A stretch of DNA of 33,864 bases. It comes from Acidobacteriota bacterium. GTDB taxonomy: Bacteria > Acidobacteriota > UBA4820 > DSQY01. Position numbers and translations under genes: made by a program. Below the pieces are notes generated by a model, which was given only the letters and a program-made list of their open reading frames with translations, did not search any database and had not been told where the DNA came from. Of the stretch, positions 1 through 7,485 are shown one piece after another (position 1 is the stretch's first letter; each line of letters starts with the position of its first letter). The stretch spans positions 1 through 33,864 of the forward strand of contig JBFMHB010000035.1 of assembly GCA_040752915.1 (NCBI GenBank), given 5' to 3'.

Positions 1-534
1 GGGGTCCCACATTCCGCCGTCGGCGCAGTCGAGTTCCGCGTTCCAGATCCGCTCGGCGGCGTGCGCGCGAAGAACGTCGAGGAGCACGAGATCGCACCGG
101 GCGTCCAGAACCAATTCCTGGCGGAGGCGGCATTCCAGGGCCACCGGCGCCGCCGCCAGCCTCGGCGGCCGTACGCGGTCCGACGGCAGCGTTTCCAGGC
201 CGAGGCGGACCGCCTCGCTTACCCCGTAGGGCAGCTCCTCGCCCGTGGCGTGCAGGGCTTCGAGCAGGGTCCCGTCGGCCAGGTGAACCACCGCCTCCCC
301 CGTGTCACGCAGATTTCGGTGCGTGTCCTTCAGCGAGCCGTCGCTCTTCCGGCCGAAGGCGACCGCCAGGGCCGGCGGGTTGAAGATCCCCATGAAGCTC
401 GAGAAGGGAGCCAGATTCGAGGTCCCCTCCCGGCCCTGGGTGAGGATCCAGGCGATGGGCCTCGGGATCACCAGGCTCGAGAGGATCCTGTACACGTCCT
501 TGCGCGACGCCCCATCGAGGTCCCGCGAGATCAT
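1..534 (-). CDS. Flavin reductase-like (FMN-binding split-barrel) protein, 3' end outside window
   Basis: The leftward frame is open from an ATG at 534 to the window edge (178 codons), so the C-terminus is missing. The N-terminal part contains RPIAWILTQGREGTSNLAPF followed by a short spacer and NPPALAVAFGRK. This is the typical flavin-reductase-like FMN-binding pattern (RPIAW.T..G..N.APFS, then PP) of the DIM6/NTAB type. A later segment, ALECRLRQELVLDARCDLVL, fits the second half of the barrel. Such proteins bind FMN in the cytoplasm and often reduce flavin with NAD(P)H, but many members have no assigned substrate. A GGGGAG ribosome-binding site lies about 6 nt before the ATG. The gene is 50 nt downstream of glmS on the same strand and may be co-transcribed. 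The family call is fairly sure; the specific function is unknown. Confidence 0.8.
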   Translation of the reverse strand, partial: MISRDLDGASRKDVYRILSSLVIPRPIAWILTQGREGTSNLAPFSSFMGIFNPPALAVAFGRKSDGSLKDTHRNLRDTGEAVVHLADGTLLEALHATGEELPYGVSEAVRLGLETLPSDRVRPPRLAAAPVALECRLRQELVLDARCDLVLLDVLRAHAAERIWNAELDCADGGMWDP

Positions 535-584
535 CTTTCTCCCCTCCCCGCCGGAGGCCCGCCCGGCGCGACTCGGCTCTTCCC

Positions 585-2375
585 TCAATCCACCGTCAAG
601 GTCTTGCTGAGGTTCCTCGGAAAGTCGGGGTCCACCCCGCGGGCCACGCTGATCCGATAGGCCAGGACCTGCAGGGGGAGCACGGACAGGATGGGCGCGA
701 AGAGGGGCCCGGAAACCGGCAGGGGGAGGAAGTGGCGGACGTTCGCCTTGAGGCGCTCGTCGGGTTCGGCCACGGCCAGGGTCTCCGCCCCGCGGCAGGC
801 ACATTCGTTCACCCCGCTGACCATGAGGGGCACGTCCTCGGGCCCCGCCACGAAGAGCACCGGAAAGCCCTCCCGCACCGCCGACAGGGGGCCGTGCTTG
901 AATTCCGTCGAGAGCATTCCCTCGCAGTGGGCGTAGGTGATCTCCTTGAGCTTCAGGGCCCCTTCGAGGGCGATGGCGTAGGTCAGGCCGTAGCCGAGGC
1001 AGTACAGGTCGTCCTTGTCGCGGAGCCGCTCCGCGGCCTCCAGGATGAGCGGGTCCGTCTGCTCCAGCGTCCGCTCCAGCAGCGCGGGGAGTTCTGCGAG
1101 GGGAGCCGTGTCGTGGCCCCCGGCGACCAGCGCCACGCAGAGGAAGGCGATGACGGTGTTCACGAAGGTCTTGGTGGCCGGCACGCTGATCTCGTACCCG
1201 CACGCCAGGGGGAGGTAGCGGTCGCTCACGTTCATGAGGGTGGAGCCGAGGACGTTGACGAGCCCGAGGATCTGCGCTCCCCCGAGGCGGGCCGCCTCCA
1301 TGGCGTTCAGGACGTCCTTGGTTTCCCCGCTCTGGCTGACGCACAGGACCACGTCCTCCGGACCGACGGTGGAGGCGTACTGGGGAAGGAACTGGGGCGC
1401 CAGCACGGGGATGGCCGGCCGCCCCGCGAGGCGCGCGAGATACACGGCCCCCAGCAGGCACGCGTGGTAGCTCGTCCCGCATCCCACCAGGTACAGGTTC
1501 CTCGCGGCCTTCACCCGGCGCGCGAAGGGCTTCACGTGGGGAGAATCGGCCAGGAGATGGATCAGGTCGGCCGCCACCTTGGGCTGCTCGTGGATCTCCT
1601 TGAGCATGAAGTGCGGAAACCCGCCCTTCTCGGCGGCCTCCATGGACTCGGTGACCTCTTCCGGGAGGCGGTCCACCTCCACCCCATCTTCCACCTGGAA
1701 GATCCGGACCCGATCGGCCGAGAGTTCCAGGATCTCCCCGTCCTGGACGCGGACCACGCGCCGCGTGAGCGGGAGAAGGCACGGAAGGTCGGAGCCCGCG
1801 CACGTGAAACCCTCTCCGAGCCCCGCCACCAGTCCCGACCCCTTCTTGAGGGCCCAGAGACGGTCTTCCCCCCGGCGCCCCACGAGGAAGGCGTAATCGC
1901 CGTGCAGATCGGCGTAAGCGCCGCGGATCGCGTCCACCATGGACAGCCCCTGCCTGAGGTGGCGCTCCACGGCGTGGACGCAGGATTCCCCGTCGTTGGT
2001 GGAGCGCACGGTGAGGCCCTCGGCGAGGAAACGCGCCCGAAGCTCCACGTTGTTCACGACGTTGCCGTTGTGGGCGCCCACCATGGAGCCGTCCGAGTCC
2101 AGATGAGGCTGGGCGTTGACCTGCGAGGGCGCTCCGAAGGTGGCCCACCGGAGCTGGACCATCCCCCTCCGGCCCCGCATGTCCCCGACGCGGTACCGGT
2201 CGGCCACCTCGTCCACCTTCCCGACGTCCTTGCGCAGGTCCACGGGACCTGCGTCGGGAAGCACCGCGAAGCCCACCGAATCGTAGCCCCGATAGGACAG
2301 CCTCCGGCCCGCGTCCCTCAGAATCTGACCCAGTTCTTGCTCCTGCTCCGTCACGATTCCGAAAATGCCGCACAT
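585..2375 (-). CDS. glmS: Glutamine--fructose-6-phosphate aminotransferase (isomerizing)
   Basis: A 596-residue protein (E. coli GlmS is 609) that makes glucosamine-6-phosphate from fructose-6-phosphate and glutamine, the entry to peptidoglycan and LPS amino-sugar synthesis. The start at 2375 gives MCGIFGIV, exposing the catalytic N-terminal Cys of class II glutaminases; an upstream in-frame ATG at 2426 would bury it. A GAGGAG site lies 11 nt upstream. The glutaminase domain keeps RWAT, the oxyanion HNG and a later Asp (NDGES). Two SIS domains follow with CGTSYHA, SQSGET and ATKTF. The isomerase residues are present: Glu in LKLKE, His in FKHGPL and Lys in the C-terminal PRNLSKTLTVD. Some residues near RWAT differ from the common GHTRWATHG/NAHPH pattern (here LRWATFG and NAQPH). 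The gene diverges from nfo across a 345-bp gap. Confidence 0.93.
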   Translation of the reverse strand: MCGIFGIVTEQEQELGQILRDAGRRLSYRGYDSVGFAVLPDAGPVDLRKDVGKVDEVADRYRVGDMRGRRGMVQLRWATFGAPSQVNAQPHLDSDGSMVGAHNGNVVNNVELRARFLAEGLTVRSTNDGESCVHAVERHLRQGLSMVDAIRGAYADLHGDYAFLVGRRGEDRLWALKKGSGLVAGLGEGFTCAGSDLPCLLPLTRRVVRVQDGEILELSADRVRIFQVEDGVEVDRLPEEVTESMEAAEKGGFPHFMLKEIHEQPKVAADLIHLLADSPHVKPFARRVKAARNLYLVGCGTSYHACLLGAVYLARLAGRPAIPVLAPQFLPQYASTVGPEDVVLCVSQSGETKDVLNAMEAARLGGAQILGLVNVLGSTLMNVSDRYLPLACGYEISVPATKTFVNTVIAFLCVALVAGGHDTAPLAELPALLERTLEQTDPLILEAAERLRDKDDLYCLGYGLTYAIALEGALKLKEITYAHCEGMLSTEFKHGPLSAVREGFPVLFVAGPEDVPLMVSGVNECACRGAETLAVAEPDERLKANVRHFLPLPVSGPLFAPILSVLPLQVLAYRISVARGVDPDFPRNLSKTLTVD

Positions 2376-2720
2376 GTTTGTTTGGACTCCTCGTCTGCGC
2401 GATGGAACGAACCCTGGCCCGGCCATTGACCGGCGTCCTGGTGGACACCCCTCTTCTCTTCTGGACGGGGAGGGCCCTTGCCGGCCCGCTCCCCGGACGG
2501 CTCAGGCGAAACCTCACCCCACCCTCGGTGCGCTCCCCCCCTCGGCACGAGGTCACTCCGATCCCCTCTCGGGGGAACCCACGCCTTGGCCCAACTCGCT
2601 CTCCTCCCTGATCTCATTGTGGCTGGTCGCGCCCCATCGCGGGAGCGGGGGGAGACACTCCCTTCTTGCCCCGACGGGGCGGTTCATTGTATACCGGGAA
2701 CCGACCCGGGAGGACATGGG
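2376..2720. other. Intergenic region between divergent glmS and nfo
   Basis: This is the only gene-free gap over 300 bases. I find no convincing gene: short open frames on both strands lack ribosome-binding sites and have shadow-like composition. It holds an imperfect GC-rich inverted repeat around 2466-2495 (GGGGAG against CTCCCC). Near its right end is a short AT-richer patch (around 2684-2695) containing candidate -10 elements on both strands: TATACC for nfo, and TACAAT (2692-2687) for glmS. If the latter is used, glmS would have a leader of about 300 nt. I saw no glmS-ribozyme-like sequence. Confidence 0.6.
2666..2695 (+). promoter_or_regulatory. Candidate sigma70-type promoter for nfo
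   Basis: TTGCCC (2666-2671), an 18-nt spacer and TATACC (2690-2695). Each hexamer matches consensus at 4 of 6 positions. Transcription would begin near 2702, just ahead of the ribosome-binding site at 2708-2713. Plausible but only moderately strong. Confidence 0.4.
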
Positions 2721-3641
2721 ATGGCATCATCGAAGAAGACACCCTCGGCTCGACGCGCGGCGACACCGACTTCCCGCAAGTGGGTGGGAGCCCACGTGAG
2801 CACCACGGGAGGCGTCGAGAACGCCCCCCTCAATGCGGCGGCCATCGGCGCCCGGACCTTCGCCCTCTTCGTCAAGAACCAGAGACAGTGGTCCGCCCCA
2901 CCCCTCACCGGAGAGCAGGCCGAAGCCTTCCGGCGGAACTGCGAGGCCCACGGCTTCGACCTGGACAAGGTCCTCCCCCACGACGGGTACCTGATCAACC
3001 TGGGCAATCCCGATCCGGCGGGCCTTTCGCGCTCCCGGGAGGCGTTCCTGGACGAAATGCGGCGCTGCGAACTCCTCGGCCTGAAGCTCCTCAACTTCCA
3101 TCCCGGAAGCCACTTGAAGCAGATGGCCCCGGCGGACTGCCTGGAGCGCATCGCCGAATCGGTCAACCTGGCCCTGCAGAGAACGCGCGGCGTGTCGGCC
3201 GTGTTCGAATGCACCGCCGGCCAGGGCGGCTACATGGGGAGCACCTTCGAGGAGATCGCGGCGCTCCTCGACCGGGTCGAGGACCGGTCGAGGACCGGCG
3301 TCTGCCTGGACACCTGCCACCTCTTCGCGGCGGGATACGATTTGAGGAGCCCAGAGGCCTTCGACGCGGTCATGAAGGAGTTCGATCGGACCGTGGGCCT
3401 GTCCAACCTTTGCGGATGGCACCTGAACGACTGCAAGGGAAAGCTGGGGAGTCACCTGGACCGCCACGCGCCTATTGGGGACGGCGAGCTGGGGCTCGAG
3501 CCCTTCCGCTTTATCATGCGGGACCCTCGCTTTGATGGAATCCCGCTCATTCTGGAGACGCCCGAGCCCGATCGGTGGGAACGGGAAATCGACCTCCTCT
3601 ACTCCCTCGAGGGTGACTCCGGGCCCGGCGATTCCGGCTAG
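2721..3641 (+). CDS. nfo: Endonuclease IV (AP endonuclease)
   Basis: A 306-residue zinc-dependent apurinic/apyrimidinic endonuclease of base-excision repair. It cleaves 5' of abasic sites and can remove blocked 3' ends. The signatures of E. coli Nfo are all visible: GAHVSTTGG near the N-terminus, KNQRQW, LPHDGYLINLG, NFHPGSH, ECTAGQGG, CLDTCHLFAAGYD, HLNDCKG, LDRHAPIGDG and PLILETPEPD. The predicted three-metal ligands are His87, His127, Glu163, Asp197, His200, His234, Asp247, His249 and Glu279. An extra basic N-terminal stretch of about 20 residues precedes the barrel. The ATG at 2721 is chosen because GGGAGG lies 7 nt upstream; a longer in-frame extension to 2478 would run through the promoter. 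The gene converges with the barrel gene, leaving 49 nt between their stops. Confidence 0.96.
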   Translation: MASSKKTPSARRAATPTSRKWVGAHVSTTGGVENAPLNAAAIGARTFALFVKNQRQWSAPPLTGEQAEAFRRNCEAHGFDLDKVLPHDGYLINLGNPDPAGLSRSREAFLDEMRRCELLGLKLLNFHPGSHLKQMAPADCLERIAESVNLALQRTRGVSAVFECTAGQGGYMGSTFEEIAALLDRVEDRSRTGVCLDTCHLFAAGYDLRSPEAFDAVMKEFDRTVGLSNLCGWHLNDCKGKLGSHLDRHAPIGDGELGLEPFRFIMRDPRFDGIPLILETPEPDRWEREIDLLYSLEGDSGPGDSG

Positions 3642-3690
3642 GTCCCGCCCGTCGGCCGGTCCTCCCGCAGGGGCCCCATCCTCCCTCCTC

Positions 3691-4479
3691 TCAGAAGCAC
3701 AGGCTGAGGCCGCACAAGACGGCGTCCCTCGGGCCGGGGCCGCGCAGGGCGCGGCGGTAGCCCAGATCCAGGACCAGGTTCTCCGCGGCCCGCAGGCTCA
3801 GGCCCACGAGGGCGAAGGTCGGGTTCTCCCTGAGGTGCCTCTCCGGGTTCTGGCTGCCCTGGACCTCGAGGCACAACTGGACCCTCTCCGAGAGGCGCGC
3901 TTCCAGGGCGCCCCCGTAGAAGGCGTAGTCTCGCACGGCCCCGTTCAGGTGATCGCCCTCCCGCGTGAACCCCACCGAGAGGTGCAGGGTGGAACGGCCA
4001 CGGCTCTTGGAGGCGCCCAGGACGGCCGACAGATCGTTGTCCCCCGTCCCCAGCCCCATGCGCGCGTCCGCCGTGTGGGTCTTCCAGGCAAACCGGAGGG
4101 CAAGCCCCGGACGCCCCGTCTCCTCGCGGACCAGTCGGACCTTCGCGCCCAAGACCAGGTCCCCGAATCCACGTTCAGACTCTCCGCGCGGACCTTCGAG
4201 GGTCACGAAGGGGACCTCCGCAAAGAGCTCCACGCCGCCTCCGACACCCACCGCCGGGACCACGACCCAGACCCGGTCCCGGCCCTTCTCCTCGGTCTCC
4301 CACGTCTCGAATCCCGCCTCCAGGGAAACCTCCCCCTTTTCCGACACGCACGCGTCTTCGGTCACGAACGGCCTGCCCGCCCAGGCCGCGACGGGGACGG
4401 CAAGGAGCAGGGGCAGGCAGAGAGCCCGCATGCGCGCGCGCGGCGCCCCCCCTCTCCTCGGCAGCTTGTTCCTAGGCAT
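3691..4479 (-). CDS. Predicted outer-membrane beta-barrel protein (MetA-pathway/transporter-like)
   Basis: A 262-residue exported protein. A long basic N-terminus (PRNKLPRR..PRARMR) leads to a hydrophobic core, LCLPLLLAVPVAAWA, and likely signal-peptidase cleavage after AWA. The remainder is alternating polar/apolar strands, for example VELFAEVPFVTL, LALRFAWKTHTAD, LHLSVGFTREG and LVLDLGYRRAL. It ends in Phe, as outer-membrane barrels commonly do. The pattern, including GTGDNDLSAVLGASK, resembles the 'MetA-pathway of phenol degradation' outer-membrane family (Pfam PF13557), whose role is poorly defined; I infer a porin or transport role. ATG 4479 is preferred because AGGAGGGAGG lies just upstream. 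An ATG at 4497 falls inside the palindrome and before this site, and one at 4431 would shorten the basic N-terminus. The gene stands alone behind a strong promoter and a large palindrome. Confidence 0.72.
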   Translation of the reverse strand: MPRNKLPRRGGAPRARMRALCLPLLLAVPVAAWAGRPFVTEDACVSEKGEVSLEAGFETWETEEKGRDRVWVVVPAVGVGGGVELFAEVPFVTLEGPRGESERGFGDLVLGAKVRLVREETGRPGLALRFAWKTHTADARMGLGTGDNDLSAVLGASKSRGRSTLHLSVGFTREGDHLNGAVRDYAFYGGALEARLSERVQLCLEVQGSQNPERHLRENPTFALVGLSLRAAENLVLDLGYRRALRGPGPRDAVLCGLSLCF

Positions 4480-4491
4480 TCGGCCTCCCTC

Positions 4492-4523
4492 CTGCATATC
4501 TGAGCGTGTGCTCAGATATGCAG
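4492..4523. promoter_or_regulatory. Perfect inverted repeat, 14-bp arms, likely repressor operator
   Basis: The left arm CTGCATATCTGAGC (4492-4505) and right arm GCTCAGATATGCAG (4510-4523) are exact reverse complements around GTGT. The element starts at the last two bases of the -10 hexamer and covers the expected transcription start of the barrel gene, the classic position of a repressor operator (TetR/AcrR-type by size and symmetry; family is an inference). It ends only 13 nt before the start codon, so the transcript could also form a hairpin beside the ribosome-binding site. No candidate regulator is adjacent. Confidence 0.8.
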
Positions 4524-4549
4524 TATAGGCATCTCGGGGCCGTTGTCAA
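4522..4549 (-). promoter_or_regulatory. Strong sigma70-type promoter of the barrel gene
   Basis: On the minus strand, TTGACA (4549-4544, exact consensus), a 16-nt spacer and TATACT (4527-4522, 5 of 6). The predicted start near 4515 lies inside the palindrome at 4492-4523. This is one of the two best promoter matches in the window. Confidence 0.8.
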
Positions 4550-4679
4550 GCCGGGGGAAAACCCGGGCGGGAGAGCGTCCGAAAGTCGCCGTGAATGGCC
4601 TTCACCGGCCGCGTCCGACCCGAGGCGGGGGGCCCGCGGCCCCGGCTTCCGCCCCTTCCTGGTGGCCACGGCCTTTGAT

Positions 4680-6611
4680 CTACTCCAGGTAGGTGTACCC
4701 CTCGAGGCCGTCTTCGAGAAAGCGCTTGATGCGGGCCGACTCCTTGATGGAAATCCTCCGCTTGTCGATGCTCTCCTCCACGGCGGCCCGGATGGCGTTC
4801 ATCACGTCCCGCTTCTGGTATTGCATGTAGGAGAGGACGTCCCGCACCCGGTCTCCCTCGATGGTCTTGTCGATACGGTACTTGTTGCGTCCCGTCACGG
4901 AGACGTGGACCGTGTTGGTGTCCCCGAACAGGTTGTGCAAGTCCCCCAGGGCCTCCTGGTAGGCCCCCACGAGGAAGACGCCGACGTAGTAGGGCTTCCC
5001 GGCCTCAAGGGGATGGAGGTCAATCGTGTTCCGCACGTCGTGGAGGTCCACGAACTGGTCCACCTTCCCGTCCGAATCGCAGGTGATGTCCGCGATGGTG
5101 GCCTTGCGGGACGGCTTCTCCCTGTGCCGGTGGATCGGGCACATGGGAAAGAGCTGCTTCACCGCCCAGTGGTCGGGGAGGCTCTGGAAGACCGAAAGGT
5201 TGCCGTAGTACGTGTCGCTGATGAAGCGGTCGAGGTGCTCGAGCTCGTCGGGGACGTAATCCAGCGTGTGGATGATCTTCGAAATCTTGAAGCAGACGGC
5301 CCAGAACAGACGCTCCACGAGCGCCCGGTGCTGGAGGGACATCATCCCGACGTTGAAGAGCGTGAGGGTTTCGTCGCGGATCTGAAGGGCGTCGTGATAG
5401 GACTCCTGGAAGTTCTTCACGGAGAGGCCCTTGAGTACCTCCGCCAGGTTTTCCACCCCCTCGGGCACGCCCTCGGGGATTTCGATGGTGAGGTTCTCGT
5501 CCATGAGTTCGCTGCTGCCCAGGACGTTGAAGACGAGGACCGAGTGGTAGGCCACCAGGGCCCTCCCGCTCTCCGAGATGATGTGCGGGTGCTGGATGCC
5601 CTTCTCGGCGCAGATCTCCGACAGGGCGGAAATCACGTCGCTGGCGTACTCCTCCATGGAGTAGTTGGCGCTGGAGGAGAAGTTCGTCTTGCTCCCGTCG
5701 TAGTCCACGGCGAGGCCGCCCCCCACGTCGAAATAGCGGATGGGGACACCGAGGCGCACGAGTTCCGCGAAGATTCGGCTCGACTCCCGCATGGCGTCCT
5801 TGATGCTCTGGATCGAAGTGATCTGGGAGCCGAGGTGAAAATGGATGAGCTGGAGCCGGTCCTCCATGCCGAGGGCCTTGAGCTTCTCCACGGCGTCCAG
5901 GATCTCCGAGGGGAAAAGCCCGAATTTGGACTTGTCCCCGCCGGAGCTCTCCCACTTTCCCCGCCCCCTCGCGGAGAGTTTGGCGCGCACGCCGATGTAC
6001 GGTTTGACCCTCAGCCTCCTGGCCCACTTGATCACGAGGTCGAGTTCGGAGGGCTTTTCCACCACGAGAAAGACCCGGCGCCCCATCTTCGTGGCCCAGA
6101 GCGCCATTTCCACGTACTCGTCGTCCTTGTACCCGTTGCAGACGATGGGCGCCTTCTCGTTGTCCAGGGAGGCGAGCACGATGAGCAGCTCGGCCTTGGT
6201 CCCTGCCTCGAGCCCAAAGTTCCACTCCCGTCCGAACTCCACGATGTCCTCGACCACCTGCCGGTTCTGGTTGACCTTGACGGGATAGACGCCGTGGTAA
6301 CGCCCCCCGTACTCGTACTCCCGGATGGCCCGATCGAAGGCGCCCTGCAGTTCCTCGATGCGCTTCCTGAGGATGTCCGTGAACCGGATGAGCAGGGGCG
6401 GGCTCAGCCCCCGGTCCGTCAGGGCGTCCACAAGCGCCTTGATGTCGAGGGACCGCTGGCGGTTCTTGTCGGGGAGGACGACGACGTTGCCCCGCTCGTT
6501 GATCTCGAAAAACCCCTTGCCCCACTCGGGGATGTTGTACAGCTCGCGCGATTCCTCGATGGACCACTTGGGCAGGGCGGTCTGGTCCTTCAGCTTGATC
6601 CTCTGCACCAT
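4680..6611 (-). CDS. speA: Biosynthetic arginine decarboxylase
   Basis: A 643-residue PLP-dependent enzyme (E. coli SpeA is 658) that converts arginine to agmatine plus CO2, the first step of the agmatine route to putrescine. The N-terminus WSIEESRELYNIPEWGKGFF is typical. GVYPVKVNQNRQVVEDIV carries the PLP-binding lysine. HFHLGSQI and YFDVGGGLAVDYDG are fold-III decarboxylase motifs, and DITCDSDGKVDQF carries the active-site cysteine contributed to the partner subunit. The C-terminus is the usual helical extension. ATG 6611 is preceded by GGAGGTGAGG at good spacing. No agmatine-processing gene (speB or aguA/aguB) is in the window. It lies 125 nt downstream of the RRM gene on the same strand, possibly with its own promoter, though I could not identify one. 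Confidence 0.95.
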   Translation of the reverse strand: MVQRIKLKDQTALPKWSIEESRELYNIPEWGKGFFEINERGNVVVLPDKNRQRSLDIKALVDALTDRGLSPPLLIRFTDILRKRIEELQGAFDRAIREYEYGGRYHGVYPVKVNQNRQVVEDIVEFGREWNFGLEAGTKAELLIVLASLDNEKAPIVCNGYKDDEYVEMALWATKMGRRVFLVVEKPSELDLVIKWARRLRVKPYIGVRAKLSARGRGKWESSGGDKSKFGLFPSEILDAVEKLKALGMEDRLQLIHFHLGSQITSIQSIKDAMRESSRIFAELVRLGVPIRYFDVGGGLAVDYDGSKTNFSSSANYSMEEYASDVISALSEICAEKGIQHPHIISESGRALVAYHSVLVFNVLGSSELMDENLTIEIPEGVPEGVENLAEVLKGLSVKNFQESYHDALQIRDETLTLFNVGMMSLQHRALVERLFWAVCFKISKIIHTLDYVPDELEHLDRFISDTYYGNLSVFQSLPDHWAVKQLFPMCPIHRHREKPSRKATIADITCDSDGKVDQFVDLHDVRNTIDLHPLEAGKPYYVGVFLVGAYQEALGDLHNLFGDTNTVHVSVTGRNKYRIDKTIEGDRVRDVLSYMQYQKRDVMNAIRAAVEESIDKRRISIKESARIKRFLEDGLEGYTYLE

Positions 6612-6736
6612 GGCCTCACCTCCACGTCGCGGGGGGGCCCGCGGCGGAGCCTACCGGCGGAACCGCACCGGCTCGGTTGGAAACGGGTTCGTGAGCGCGT
6701 GGATCCCGGGACGGGCCCCGGGGGACGTCCGGAAGG

Positions 6737-7348
6737 TTACTCCAGCCCTTCGTCGTCATCGGAGGCCTTGATCGCGATGTTGTCCCCCCGGAAGTTGTCG
6801 AAATCGTCGTCCGGGTCGTCGATCTCGCTGTAGCGGACCTTCTCGTCCAGCCGCCTCCGAATGCCCTTTGGAGCCTTGTCGGATTTCTCCCACTTCCGCT
6901 TCTTGGCGGGGGCGTCCGGACCGAAGGTCCGCCCGCCGCCGGTCTTTCCCCGGCGCGCCTCCGCCTCTCCATCCTCGGGCGGCGCCCAGGCGGAGGGCCG
7001 CGGACCCATGGGGCGAGGGCCCGGAGGCCGGGGCGAGAAGCCGCCTCCCGGCCTGGAGGGGGGCGGGCCTCCGTCCCTGGGGCGAGGGGGGGCGGAGGCG
7101 TCCCGGGCGCGCGCCTCGTTGATGGTCAGGGGCCGGCCCCGAAGAGGCTGATTGTTGAGCCGCCGGACGGCCTCGTCGGCCTGTTCCCGCTCACTGAATT
7201 CGATGAACGCGAATCCCCTGAGCCTTCCGGTTTCGCGGTCCGCCGGGAGATAGACGTACGAGAGGGGCCCCACCTGCTCGAAGTGCTGTTTGAGCTCTTC
7301 CTCCGTCACGTCGTAGGGAAGGTTTCCGACAAACAACCGGACGGACAT
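6737..7348 (-). CDS. RNA-binding protein with one RRM domain and a charged disordered tail
   Basis: A 203-residue protein. Residues 1-80 form an RNA recognition motif with RNP2 LFVGNL (5-10) and RNP1 RGFAFIEF (44-51), plus the expected ETG loop before RNP1. It resembles the small bacterial/cyanobacterial RRM proteins that bind single-stranded RNA, with suggested roles in stress or mRNA handling. The tail is unlike the short Gly-rich tail of many relatives: first a Pro/Arg/Gly-rich stretch (PPPSRPGGGFSPRPPGPRP), then a basic Lys/Arg segment (KKRKWEKSDKAPKGIRRR), then an acidic end (DDPDDDFDNF, DDDEGLE). The tail is probably disordered. ATG 7348 has GAGGAGGAG immediately upstream. A good promoter lies at 7413-7440. 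The RRM call is firm; the physiological role is unknown. Confidence 0.9.
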   Translation of the reverse strand: MSVRLFVGNLPYDVTEEELKQHFEQVGPLSYVYLPADRETGRLRGFAFIEFSEREQADEAVRRLNNQPLRGRPLTINEARARDASAPPRPRDGGPPPSRPGGGFSPRPPGPRPMGPRPSAWAPPEDGEAEARRGKTGGGRTFGPDAPAKKRKWEKSDKAPKGIRRRLDEKVRYSEIDDPDDDFDNFRGDNIAIKASDDDEGLE

Positions 7349-7412
7349 CTCTCCTCCTCTTCAGGACAAACCTGGGCGCCCGGCGCCGCGCCGCGACGCA
7401 TTCACCTCGGGG

Positions 7413-7440
7413 AGTGTACCAAAACGCGGTCGTACGTCAA
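7413..7440 (-). promoter_or_regulatory. Promoter of the RRM gene
   Basis: On the minus strand, TTGACG (7440-7435, 5 of 6), a 16-nt spacer and TACACT (7418-7413, 4 of 6). Transcription would start near 7406, about 58 nt before the RRM start codon. It lies between the kinase stop codon and the RRM start, suggesting separate transcription. Confidence 0.6.
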
Positions 7441-7485
7441 TCGTCCCCGACCGGCCTCGGTTCTCCCCTTGTCCACCCCGTCGTC

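Noticed and set aside
732-2429. 565-codon plus-strand frame opposite glmS, and similar ones opposite speA (4506-6833), the kinase (7669-9633) and RCC1 copy 2 (28233-30104)
   Set aside because: All are complements of well-supported genes, have shadow-type composition and lack ribosome-binding sites.
2351-2617. 88-codon minus-strand frame overlapping the glmS start
   Set aside because: Out of frame with glmS, Arg/Gly/Pro-rich shadow composition, no credible start signal.
2376-2720. glmS ribozyme in the glmS leader
   Set aside because: I looked for the conserved core (AGCGCC-type 5' segment) and saw none on the minus strand.
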